From Defluviicoccus sp. (lineage in GTDB: Bacteria; Pseudomonadota; Alphaproteobacteria; MPNO01), in the NCBI GenBank assembly GCA_028820945.1, contig JAPPHW010000396.1, forward strand, positions 1,226 to 7,307: DNA of 6,082 nt. The letters are read 5' to 3'. A program made the position numbers and the translations under genes. The notes beneath the pieces were generated by a model. It ran no database searches and was not told where the DNA came from. It saw only the letters and a list, made by a program, of their open reading frames with translations. Positions 1 through 5,084 of the stretch are shown piece by piece; positions within the stretch are counted from its first letter, which is position 1; each line of letters begins with the position of its first letter.

Positions 1-67
<67 letters not shown>

Positions 68-80
68 GAGGGATCGAGGG

Positions 81-776
81 ATGACCGACTTTCCGATCTT
101 CGACGGCACCCTGGAAATCCGGGCGCGGGGCGCGGGCCGGGTGCTTGCCGGCCGCTTCGCCTATTCCGAGGGCCCGGGCCGGAAGATGGCGACAATCCGC
201 GACCGGGGCCGGGTGCGCAAGGAACGGATCGCCGGCGATGCCTTCGGCTGGCAAATCCGGGAATTCGCCAAGCTGCAAGAGGAAATCGCGCAGCTGATCG
301 AGGAGTCTTTCGAGCAAGCGCAGCTCGAGGTCCTGCGCCAAGAATTGGAGCGCCGGAACGTCCACGTCCTGGCCGGCCATAGCTTCGACCGGCCGCTTGG
401 CGACATGAAATCCGGTACCGCGCGGGTCGCGAGCTCGGCCGAGGCGGTCGAATTCGAGGTTGATTTGCCACCGGACGGCGATCAACCGTCCTGGATGGCG
501 GACACGGTGCGGATGGTCCGCGCCGGGCTCGCGGGCGGCGTGTCCCCGGGCTTCCGGGTGCCGCCGGCCTCGGCGGTGGCGGATGCCGAGGGGTTGGAAC
601 CGGAGCCAGGCAACCCTGGCGTCCAGGTCCGCGTGATCCGCCAGGCGGTCTTGCATGAGCTGTCGATCGTCACCCGGCCGGCCTATTCGGAAACCGAAAT
701 CGTCGCCCGCGCGGACGAGCTTTTCGGCGTGCCCTTGGCGCGGGGCCGGGAGAGGACTCGCCGATGGCTGTACTGA
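81..776 (+). CDS. HK97-family prohead (head maturation) protease
   Basis: This 231-residue protein matches the phage prohead serine protease that cleaves scaffold and capsid N-termini during head maturation. Visible signatures are a histidine motif GHSFDRPLG (catalytic His about residue 100), a serine motif GGVSPGFRVPP (Ser about 155) and the family's C-terminal LHELSIVTRPAYSET segment. The spacing of 55 residues between His and Ser is close to that of HK97. Residues about 62-92 form a charged, heptad-like helix rich in Glu, Gln and Leu just before the catalytic His; it looks like an insertion relative to compact members. The ATG at 81 follows GAGGG very closely, so the start is less certain, particularly as the artefactual C-tract lies just upstream. 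The gene overlaps the connector gene by 13 nt, which suggests translational coupling. The family assignment is confident; the exact N-terminus is not. Confidence 0.9.
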   Translation: MTDFPIFDGTLEIRARGAGRVLAGRFAYSEGPGRKMATIRDRGRVRKERIAGDAFGWQIREFAKLQEEIAQLIEESFEQAQLEVLRQELERRNVHVLAGHSFDRPLGDMKSGTARVASSAEAVEFEVDLPPDGDQPSWMADTVRMVRAGLAGGVSPGFRVPPASAVADAEGLEPEPGNPGVQVRVIRQAVLHELSIVTRPAYSETEIVARADELFGVPLARGRERTRRWLY

Positions 777-1123
777 GCCCTTGGCCGACAACGCCGGCCG
801 CGACCGCCAACGCGATCTCGCGGCTCCGGGCGGCGGTGGCGGGTGCGGCCGAGGACTCCGACGATCGCGCCGCCGCTCTCGGCGCGGCCGCGGCGGCGCT
901 GGTCGAGCAATACGCGCCCGACGCGCCGCAACCGGTTAAGGACGAGGCGGTAATTCGCTTCGCCGGCTACTTGGCGCAAAGCGATTTCGGCTCGCACGTG
1001 AAGGAGTCGGTCGGGCCGATGGATACCGAGTACGTCACCAATCACGCGGCGATGTTCCGGAATAGCGGTGCGGCGGCGCTGCTGAGCCGGTGGCGGGTGC
1101 GCCGGGCCGGAGCGATCGGCTGA
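764..1123 (+). CDS. Phage gp6-like head-tail connector protein
   Basis: This 119-residue protein resembles small gp6-type head-tail connectors, which form a ring beneath the portal and join the filled head to the tail. The recognised parts are an alanine-rich helical N-terminal half, the segment PVKDEAVIRFAGYLAQSDFG (about residues 52-71), and a C-terminus TNHAAMFRNSGAAALLSRWR followed by a basic tail, which is how members of this family typically end. The ATG at 764 has a good ribosome-binding site (AGAGGA at 751-756). It starts inside the last codons of the protease gene, and its TGA (1121-1123) overlaps the portal ATG by one base (TGATG). The tight packing between protease and portal supports a virion assembly role. 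The identification comes from remembered family resemblance, not from a search. Confidence 0.8.
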   Translation: MAVLSPWPTTPAATANAISRLRAAVAGAAEDSDDRAAALGAAAAALVEQYAPDAPQPVKDEAVIRFAGYLAQSDFGSHVKESVGPMDTEYVTNHAAMFRNSGAAALLSRWRVRRAGAIG

Positions 1124-2205
1124 TGCGCTGGCCGTGGTCGAAGCGCGAGAAGCGAGACTCGGGCGGTGATTTCGCCGACGCGGTGGTGCGGCTGATCGAA
1201 GCGCAGGCGGCGGGCACGGCGGCCGATGCTTCATCGACGGCGGCGGTCGAGGCGGCCGCGGGGGCGCTCTCACGGGCCTTCGCCAGCGCCCAGGTGGTCG
1301 GAGACGCGTGGATCCAGGATGCGGTTTCCCCCGCCTTCCTGGCGCAAGTGGGGCGCGACGTGATCCGCAAAGGCGATAGCCTCCATGCGATCCGCGTCGG
1401 CGCCGACGGCGCGGTACGGCTGATCCCCTGCTCGAGCTGGCATTGGGAGGGAAGCCACGATCCTTCGACTTGGACGGTGCGCGTGACCGCATACGGGCCG
1501 TCGACGTCGACCACGTGGAACTTGCCGGCGTCGGCCGTCGCATTCGTCCGGTGGGGCTCCAACCCGGGACAGCCGTACATCGGCACCGCGCCGACATCGT
1601 GGGCGCACACCACCGCCCGGCTCGGCGCCGAGGTCGAGCGATCGGTCGCGGACGAGGCGGCCGGGCCGCTCGCGCAACTGCTGGCGGTGCCCGAAGGGCA
1701 GGACGCGGGCAGCGACGAAGGCGACGATCCGCTGGCGCCGCTCCGGGCCGACATCGCCAAGGCGCGGGGGCGGGCGCTGCTTCTGGAAACGACCGCCTCC
1801 GGGTTCGGCGAAGGGCGGGCGAACGCACCGCAGCGCGATTGGGACGCGCGCCGGCTGGGCCCCGCGCCGCCGGAGGTCCTGGCTCAGCTTCGCCGCGATG
1901 CGTTCGAGCATGTGCTTGCCGCTTGCGGCACCCCGGCGAGCCTGTTCACGGACGCGGACGGGACGGCCCAACGCGAGGCTGTCCGGCGCTGGCATCTCGG
2001 CACCGTCCTGCCCCTCGCGCGGCTGGTGGAACATGAACTGACCGAGAAGCTGGAAACGCCGGTCCAGCTCCGGTTCGACTCCTATGCCCTCGACATGGTG
2101 AGCCGCGCCACCGTGATCGACAAGCTGGTACGGGCGGGCATTGTGCCAGCCGTCGCCATGGCCGTTGCCGGCATCGTCGTTCCGGATGAGGACGACGATG
2201 GCTGA
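1123..2205 (+). CDS. Phage portal protein (HK97-type)
   Basis: This protein of about 360 residues is a phage portal, the dodecameric ring at one capsid vertex through which DNA is packaged and ejected. The start is the ATG in TGATG at 1123, giving the N-terminus MRWPWSKREKR; an in-frame ATG at 1090 would lie inside the connector gene. Family-like elements are the early helical region (AFASAQVV), the core from about residue 65 to 160 containing DVIRKGDSLHAI and LIPCSSWHW, and the C-terminal segment REAVRRWHLGTVLPLARLVE, typical of the portal stem and wing helices. An acidic linker rich in Asp, Glu and Gly near residues 190-205 breaks the core. Its length is at the short end for portals. It overlaps the zinc-ribbon gene by 8 nt. 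No terminase gene is visible beside it, although portal and terminase are often neighbours. Confidence 0.88.
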   Translation: MRWPWSKREKRDSGGDFADAVVRLIEAQAAGTAADASSTAAVEAAAGALSRAFASAQVVGDAWIQDAVSPAFLAQVGRDVIRKGDSLHAIRVGADGAVRLIPCSSWHWEGSHDPSTWTVRVTAYGPSTSTTWNLPASAVAFVRWGSNPGQPYIGTAPTSWAHTTARLGAEVERSVADEAAGPLAQLLAVPEGQDAGSDEGDDPLAPLRADIAKARGRALLLETTASGFGEGRANAPQRDWDARRLGPAPPEVLAQLRRDAFEHVLAACGTPASLFTDADGTAQREAVRRWHLGTVLPLARLVEHELTEKLETPVQLRFDSYALDMVSRATVIDKLVRAGIVPAVAMAVAGIVVPDEDDDG

Positions 2206-2383
2206 GTGCCCGGATTGCGGAGCGGATCGCCCGCCGCGCGGCCGATGCCGGTGCGGGAGCTACGTCGCGCCGCGCGAAGAGAGCTCGGCCCTGTATCCAG
2301 TGATCCCACGCCAACATGTAGACGAGACGAGACCGCAAGAAGTCGTCAGAGCGGGGGCGCCATCCACCGGTGGACAAGCCTGA
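2198..2383 (+). CDS. Small zinc-ribbon-like protein coupled to portal gene
   Basis: This predicted 61-residue protein begins MAECPDCGADRPPRGRCRCG. It contains four cysteines spaced C-x2-C-x9-C-x-C within the first 19 residues, which is consistent with one bound zinc, followed by a polar and probably disordered tail. The ATG at 2198 has GAGGA at 2188-2192 as ribosome-binding site and overlaps the portal stop by 8 nt, so it is probably translated by coupling. Longer in-frame starts upstream fall inside the portal gene. I do not recognise a named family. Small Cys-rich proteins of this kind are common in phage structural operons and may bind nucleic acid or protein, but no function can be assigned. 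The last part of the gene contains a perfect 12-bp palindrome (2363-2374). Confidence 0.6.
   Translation: MAECPDCGADRPPRGRCRCGSYVAPREESSALYPVIPRQHVDETRPQEVVRAGAPSTGGQA
2363..2374. repeat. 12-bp perfect palindrome TCCACCGGTGGA
   Basis: The sequence reads the same on both strands. It lies in the final codons of the zinc-ribbon gene, 29 bp before a second perfect palindrome at 2403. No T-run follows, so it is not a convincing intrinsic terminator. It could be a protein-binding site or chance. Confidence 0.3.
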
Positions 2384-2402
2384 GGAGCGCGATCACAATG
2401 AT

Positions 2403-2414
2403 GCTCGATCGAGC
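2403..2414. repeat. 12-bp perfect palindrome GCTCGATCGAGC
   Basis: This perfect dyad lies in the intergenic region after the head operon and about 54 bp upstream of the -35 element of the next promoter. There is no following T-tract. It may be a regulator-binding site or a weak transcription-stalling hairpin. The role is unknown. Confidence 0.3.
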
Positions 2415-2467
2415 CTGATCGGGAGTTGATGCACGTCTTGCGTTGCCGTCACTTTCGACGCAAACCG

Positions 2468-2495
2468 TTGGACGGGCGCTGGAAAGTCCTATATT
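2468..2495 (+). promoter_or_regulatory. Sigma-70-like promoter for the DUF4760-like cargo gene
   Basis: TTGGAC (2468-2473) and TATATT (2490-2495) are separated by 16 bp, close to the housekeeping -35/-10 consensus. The -10 lies in a short AT-rich patch in otherwise GC-rich DNA. Transcription would start near 2502, about 30 nt before the leader ATG and about 64 nt before the GTG of the cargo gene. This suggests that the cargo gene is expressed independently of the head operon, as phage moron genes often are. Confidence 0.6.
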
Positions 2496-2531
2496 TGTGG
2501 TTCGGAATCGGAAATCACGGGAGGACCAGCC

Positions 2532-2573
2532 ATGATTCGAACACGCATCTGCAGAAAGGGATGGGGTGGCTGA
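2532..2573 (+). CDS. Possible 13-codon leader ORF overlapping the next gene
   Basis: ATG at 2532 is preceded at 6-nt spacing by a near-perfect ribosome-binding site, GGGAGGA (2519-2525), among the strongest in the window. It encodes MIRTRICRKGWGG and stops with TGA at 2571-2573, after the GTG start (2566) of the downstream gene, so the two overlap by 8 nt. It may be a leader peptide that couples translation of the membrane protein. Alternatively it may be the real N-terminus of that gene split by a one-base insertion in the run GGGG (2563-2566): removing one G gives a continuous reading frame. Other than the ribosome-binding site there is no evidence that it is translated. Confidence 0.35.
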   Translation: MIRTRICRKGWGG

Positions 2574-3123
2574 AGAGCCCTCAACGCTAGAACAGCTAGG
2601 GATGAATGGCCCCGACGAACTGGTCGCCGGGGCCATTCTCCTTTCTGCCGTTCTCGGAGCGATCATCGCTCTCGTCGTGGTGGCAAAGCAGCGCATCTCC
2701 GCCAAGAAGAAAAACGCGTACGACATGGTCCTCACGCTGTCTGAGACGGACTTTGTGCAGTGCGAGAGTGTCTTCTTGGATCTCGCCAAGACGAACAATT
2801 GGCAGCCGGTCCTGGATCCACAAGACGCCACAGAGCATGGAATCAAGCAACAGGTCGAGCGATACCTAAACCATTTCGAGTTCCTGTCCGTCTGCATCAG
2901 ACAGAACATTGTTGACGAGAATGTGATCAAGGCCGTCCTCGGGGACAAATTGGTGAAGCGTCTGACGGCCGCGCTTCCGTTGATCATTATGATTCGGAAC
3001 GAAGAGAGCGATCCTGAGTTCTTTGAGCACTTCGAGTACGTCGCTGATCAGTGGAAGGCAAATCCCAAGATCCAAGAACACGGCGTCGTGCGCACGATCC
3101 TTGGAGAGATCTGCAAAATCTAA
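2566..3123 (+). CDS. Single-span membrane protein, DUF4760-like cargo gene
   Basis: The product has about 185 residues. Residues 19-40 are a clear transmembrane helix (LVAGAILLSAVLGAIIALVVVA) followed immediately by KQRISAKKK, so the soluble part is predicted to be cytoplasmic. The segment at about 104-145, with FEFLSVCIRQNIVDENVI, resembles DUF4760 proteins, which have an N-terminal membrane anchor and a helical domain of unknown function. The GTG at 2566 is the only start between the in-frame stop at 2533 and the ATG at 2602, and AAGGG at 2556-2560 serves as its ribosome-binding site. The codon use is visibly less GC-rich than that of the head genes, which points to separate acquisition. 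With its own promoter and its place between the structural and integration modules, it looks like a moron, possibly affecting superinfection or host fitness, but no function is demonstrated. Confidence 0.75.
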   Translation: MAEEPSTLEQLGMNGPDELVAGAILLSAVLGAIIALVVVAKQRISAKKKNAYDMVLTLSETDFVQCESVFLDLAKTNNWQPVLDPQDATEHGIKQQVERYLNHFEFLSVCIRQNIVDENVIKAVLGDKLVKRLTAALPLIIMIRNEESDPEFFEHFEYVADQWKANPKIQEHGVVRTILGEICKI

Positions 3124-3181
3124 GTGCCGAAGACGTTGCGCATCCCCCAGCACCGCCTGTGGGACGACGCAAAAATAGCGT

Positions 3182-3210
3182 TTGCCCGTCCGGATATGTT
3201 ATGTTATTTA
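3182..3210 (+). promoter_or_regulatory. Candidate promoter of the regulator-xis-int operon
   Basis: TTGCCC (3182-3187) and TATTTA (3205-3210) are 17 bp apart, a plausible sigma-70 arrangement. The -10 lies inside the inverted-repeat block at 3194-3226, so any protein bound there would compete with RNA polymerase. The start codon at 3244 lies about 27 nt after the predicted transcription start. The repeat block contains other AT-rich hexamers, so the exact -10 is uncertain. Confidence 0.45.
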
Positions 3211-3226
3211 TAACATATAACATAAC
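3194..3226. promoter_or_regulatory. AT-rich nested inverted-repeat operator
   Basis: This is an almost pure A/T island in GC-rich DNA built from copies of ATGTTAT and its complement ATAACAT. TATGTTAT (3200-3207) and ATAACATA (3210-3217) form an 8-bp dyad with a TT centre. Outer arms GTTATGTTAT (3198-3207) and ATAACATAAC (3217-3226) form a 10-bp dyad. ATAACAT occurs twice in tandem (3210-3216, 3217-3223), and ATGTTAT twice with overlap (3196-3202, 3201-3207). Multiple half-sites over a promoter are typical of a cooperative phage repressor or activator operator. The HTH protein encoded just downstream is the obvious candidate ligand, by inference. Confidence 0.7.
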
Positions 3227-3243
3227 TTCAATGGAGATTCTGG

Positions 3244-3654
3244 GTGGACAAGCTCACCAAGAGGGCGTTGTGGAACGCGGTCTCGGTCGTGGAAAAGCTC
3301 GAACCGGGTCAGTCCATTTCTCGTGAGGATCTGGTGGATGCGCTACGCCGCCCGCTACCGGACATCACCCCGGGCGACGCGGTGATCCACCACGCCTACA
3401 GGCACCACATTCTCCGGGCTGGCGTGCGGAATGCAGAAGACGTCGTGACCTACGAACAGGCCGCAGCGCTTGCCGGAACAACGGTTGAAGCAATCCGTCA
3501 AGCTGCGTATCGAGGGCGGCTGGTCAAACTCGGCGTCTATCGCCACGGCCGCGAATGGTCGGGCGTCACCTTGCGATCCATCGCCGAGTGGCGGCGATGG
3601 ACAGACGCGGAATTCAAGGCGGCCGCGGCGAAAGTCAAGACACTCGTCGACTGA
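3244..3654 (+). CDS. HTH DNA-binding protein upstream of xis and int
   Basis: This 136-residue protein opens the integration operon. Its C-terminal half contains an HTH of the MerR/excisionase or HTH_17 type at about residues 68-97 (TYEQAAALAGTTVEAIRQAA then YRGRLVKLG), followed by a wing-like segment and a helix ending SIAEWRRW. The N-terminal half (1-60) is helical, with a His-rich HHAYRHH; I do not recognise it. The start is the GTG at 3244 with GGAG at 3233-3236 at 7-nt spacing; the ATG at 3231 is in another frame. Its stop overlaps the excisionase start as TGATG (3652-3656). It probably regulates the operon, perhaps by binding the inverted repeats just upstream, or acts as a recombination directionality or copy-control factor. 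The DNA-binding assignment is reasonable; the regulatory target is inference. Confidence 0.7.
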   Translation: MDKLTKRALWNAVSVVEKLEPGQSISREDLVDALRRPLPDITPGDAVIHHAYRHHILRAGVRNAEDVVTYEQAAALAGTTVEAIRQAAYRGRLVKLGVYRHGREWSGVTLRSIAEWRRWTDAEFKAAAAKVKTLVD

Positions 3655-3989
3655 TGCCGCGCCTTCTCACCATCGACGAAGCCGCCGCAGATCTTGGCGT
3701 TCCGCGCGCATCCCTGCGCACGGCCGCCGAGGAACACGGTCTTCTGGTGAGGATGGGGCGCGTTCTACGAATCGACCCCGACGACATACCGGAGCTACTG
3801 AAACGATGCCGAGAAAAGCCAAAGGACCCCGCCTGTACTGCGAACGAAACAGCGTCTGGTACATCCGCGACGATGGCGGCGTCTTCTTCTCAACGGGCAC
3901 TCGCGACCGCCGAGAAGCTGAAGGGGCTCTCGCGCGGTACCTCGCGGAAAAGGACCGGCCCCAAGGCCGCCGTGATCCCGCTGAAGTGA
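3654..3989 (+). CDS. xis: Excisionase-like HTH protein
   Basis: This 111-residue protein has an N-terminal winged-helix HTH, residues about 5-46 (LLTIDEAAADLGVPRASLRT to GRVLRIDPDDIPEL), typical of AlpA/Xis-like recombination directionality factors that bend attachment-site DNA and favour excision. After residue 51 it continues as a low-complexity Ser/Thr/Ala/Lys tail. That tail lies entirely within the integrase gene in another frame (184 nt of overlap, 3806-3989). The ATG at 3654 shares a base with the stop of the preceding HTH gene. The basic end (KLKGLSRGTSRKRTGPKA) resembles what I remember from relatives next to this type of integrase, which favours a real tail over accidental read-through. 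The xis role is inferred from the fold and its place directly before int. Confidence 0.7.
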   Translation: MPRLLTIDEAAADLGVPRASLRTAAEEHGLLVRMGRVLRIDPDDIPELLKRCREKPKDPACTANETASGTSATMAASSSQRALATAEKLKGLSRGTSRKRTGPKAAVIPLK

Positions 3990-4867
3990 GCGTGGGCGAT
4001 GTCCTGGAGATTTACGGCCGCGAGCGGGCGCCGCATGTGACGGACCCATCCCGAATCGGATATGCGATCCAGGCGCTCGTTCCGATCCTGGGAGACCTGC
4101 CGGTGGGCAACATCACGGGCGCGATGTGCCGCTACTACGCCGAAACGCGAGACCGGGCGCCCGGAACTGTGCGGAAGGAACTCGGCACGCTACAGGCGGC
4201 GATCAATCACGCGCACTCCGAAGGCTACCTGACCAGCGCACCTCGCGTCCGGCTCCCCGCTAAGCCGCCGCCCCGCGACCGATGGCTTACCCGGGATGAG
4301 GTCGCCCGCCTGCTACGGGCGGCATGGCGGAATCCGAAGGCGAAGCATCTCGCCCGCTTCATCCTCGTTGCGATCTACACCGGCACGCGTACCGAAGCGA
4401 TCCTCGGACTGCGCTTCATGCCGAACGCGGCCGGCGGTTGGGTTGATACCGAGGCTGGGCTCATGTACCGCCGCGCCGCTGGCAAGGCAGAGACGAAGAA
4501 GCGCCAGCCGCCGGTGCCGATCCCGCGCCCGTTGTCGGCGCATTTGCGACGCTGGGAGCGGAATGGGGCCCGGTTCGTTGTAGAGGTCGACGGCCAGCGG
4601 GTCGCCGAGGTGAAGCACTCTTGGGCGACCGCGCTTGCGGAGGCCGGGATAGAGCACTGTACGCGCCACGACTTGCGGCGGACGGCAGTGACCTGGGCGA
4701 TGGCGAGCGGCGTCGACAAGTGGGCCGCGGCGGGGTTCTTCGGCCTGTCACTCGACATACTCGAACGGGTCTACGGGCATCATCATCCCGACCACCTGCG
4801 CAGCGCCGCAGAGGCGATGGAGCGGCGGCCGGAGCGAGCACTGCCTACGCAAGGCAGCGCCCGGTGA
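3806..4867 (+). CDS. int: Tyrosine recombinase / site-specific integrase
   Basis: This protein of about 353 residues integrates and excises the element at the nearby tRNA-derived site. The N-terminal ~60 residues include a compact arm-binding-like domain (RLYCERNSVWYIRDDGGVFF). A SAM-like core-binding domain spans about 70-150, and the catalytic domain starts near 160 (WLTRDEVARLLRAAW). Catalytic candidates are Arg195 in TGTRTEAIL, a Lys among 227-232, His288 and Arg291 in RHDLRRT, and nucleophile Tyr323 in ERVYGHHHPDHL. The usual second His/Trp before the tyrosine is replaced by Leu314 (GFFGLS), apparently a trait of this subfamily. The ATG at 3806 begins MPRKAKGPRLY, a familiar start; the ribosome-binding site GGAG at 3791 is somewhat distant. 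It overlaps the xis frame by 184 nt and ends about 100 bp before the att site, pointing towards it. Confidence 0.92.
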   Translation: MPRKAKGPRLYCERNSVWYIRDDGGVFFSTGTRDRREAEGALARYLAEKDRPQGRRDPAEVSVGDVLEIYGRERAPHVTDPSRIGYAIQALVPILGDLPVGNITGAMCRYYAETRDRAPGTVRKELGTLQAAINHAHSEGYLTSAPRVRLPAKPPPRDRWLTRDEVARLLRAAWRNPKAKHLARFILVAIYTGTRTEAILGLRFMPNAAGGWVDTEAGLMYRRAAGKAETKKRQPPVPIPRPLSAHLRRWERNGARFVVEVDGQRVAEVKHSWATALAEAGIEHCTRHDLRRTAVTWAMASGVDKWAAAGFFGLSLDILERVYGHHHPDHLRSAAEAMERRPERALPTQGSAR

Positions 4868-4869
4868 AA

Positions 4870-4885
4870 CTGTGGAGCTCCACAG
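4870..4885. repeat. 16-bp perfect palindrome CTGTG-GAGCTC-CACAG
   Basis: It begins 3 nt after the integrase stop and has no T-tract, so it is a poor terminator. Its outer five bases match those of the repeat at 5065-5084 on the other side of the att core (CTGTG-N6-CACAG). It may be an accessory binding site for integrase, excisionase or a regulator. Confidence 0.5.
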
Positions 4886-4969
4886 ATACAAGCGGCACGA
4901 AGGGCCGTGAGCGTGAACGAAACGCGGCATATAAGGTGATCGAAGCCGGAACAAACCCGTCTGAAGTCT

Positions 4970-5015
4970 CTTCGGGAGGCAGGGGCCGGTGGTTCGAATC
5001 CACTCACTCCGACCA
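4970..5015 (+). other. att site: 3' half of tRNA-Pro(CGG)
   Basis: From 4970 the sequence reads as the 3' part of a tRNA. It has an anticodon loop TTCGGGA (4971-4977; anticodon CGG), a 3' anticodon strand GGCAG, and a T-arm GGTGG-TTCGAAT-CCACT. It ends with an acceptor strand CACTCCG, discriminator A and encoded CCA (5013-5015). The expected partners, 5' strand CTGCC and acceptor 5' end CGGAGTG, are absent upstream, so this is a fragment and not a working tRNA gene. With int 100 bp to the left, it is the expected attR (or attP) of an element that recombines in the anticodon arm of tRNA-Pro(CGG) and restores an intact tRNA at the other junction. The isoacceptor assignment follows from the visible anticodon. 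Confidence 0.85.
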
Positions 5016-5064
5016 GCGAAATCAATGGCTTAGCGTAAAGCGGCCCCTCCCGAATCTCCCCTAT

Positions 5065-5084
5065 AACTGTGCGGTCGCACAGTT
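5065..5084. repeat. Inverted repeat with 9-bp arms right of the att site
   Basis: Arms AACTGTGCG and CGCACAGTT surround a GT centre, 50 bp after the tRNA CCA end. As RNA it could form an 8-bp stem with loop GGUC followed by TTTCATT, so a weak terminator for the tRNA-side transcript is possible. Alternatively it is a protein site: it shares CTGTG-N6-CACAG with the palindrome at 4870-4885. Confidence 0.5.

Noticed and set aside
683..1828. Long open frame on the - strand (381 codons) opposite connector and portal
   Set aside because: The product is Arg/Pro/Ala-rich low-complexity sequence, typical of antisense shadows in GC-rich genes; the + strand genes are recognisable.
1270..2034. Second long - strand frame opposite the portal gene
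   Set aside because: Arg/Gly-rich composition with no recognisable domain, lying fully inside the portal gene.
3144..3163. Hairpin CCCCCAG/CTGTGGG after the DUF4760-like gene as a terminator
   Set aside because: One mismatch in a 7-bp stem and no adjacent T-run; not convincing.
4852..4991. Imperfect 15-nt repeat: AGGCAGCGCCCGGTG (4852-4866) versus AGGCAGGGGCCGGTG in the tRNA fragment (4977-4991)
   Set aside because: 13 of 15 matches in very GC-rich DNA can be chance; the first copy overlaps the int stop codon and has no further tRNA similarity.
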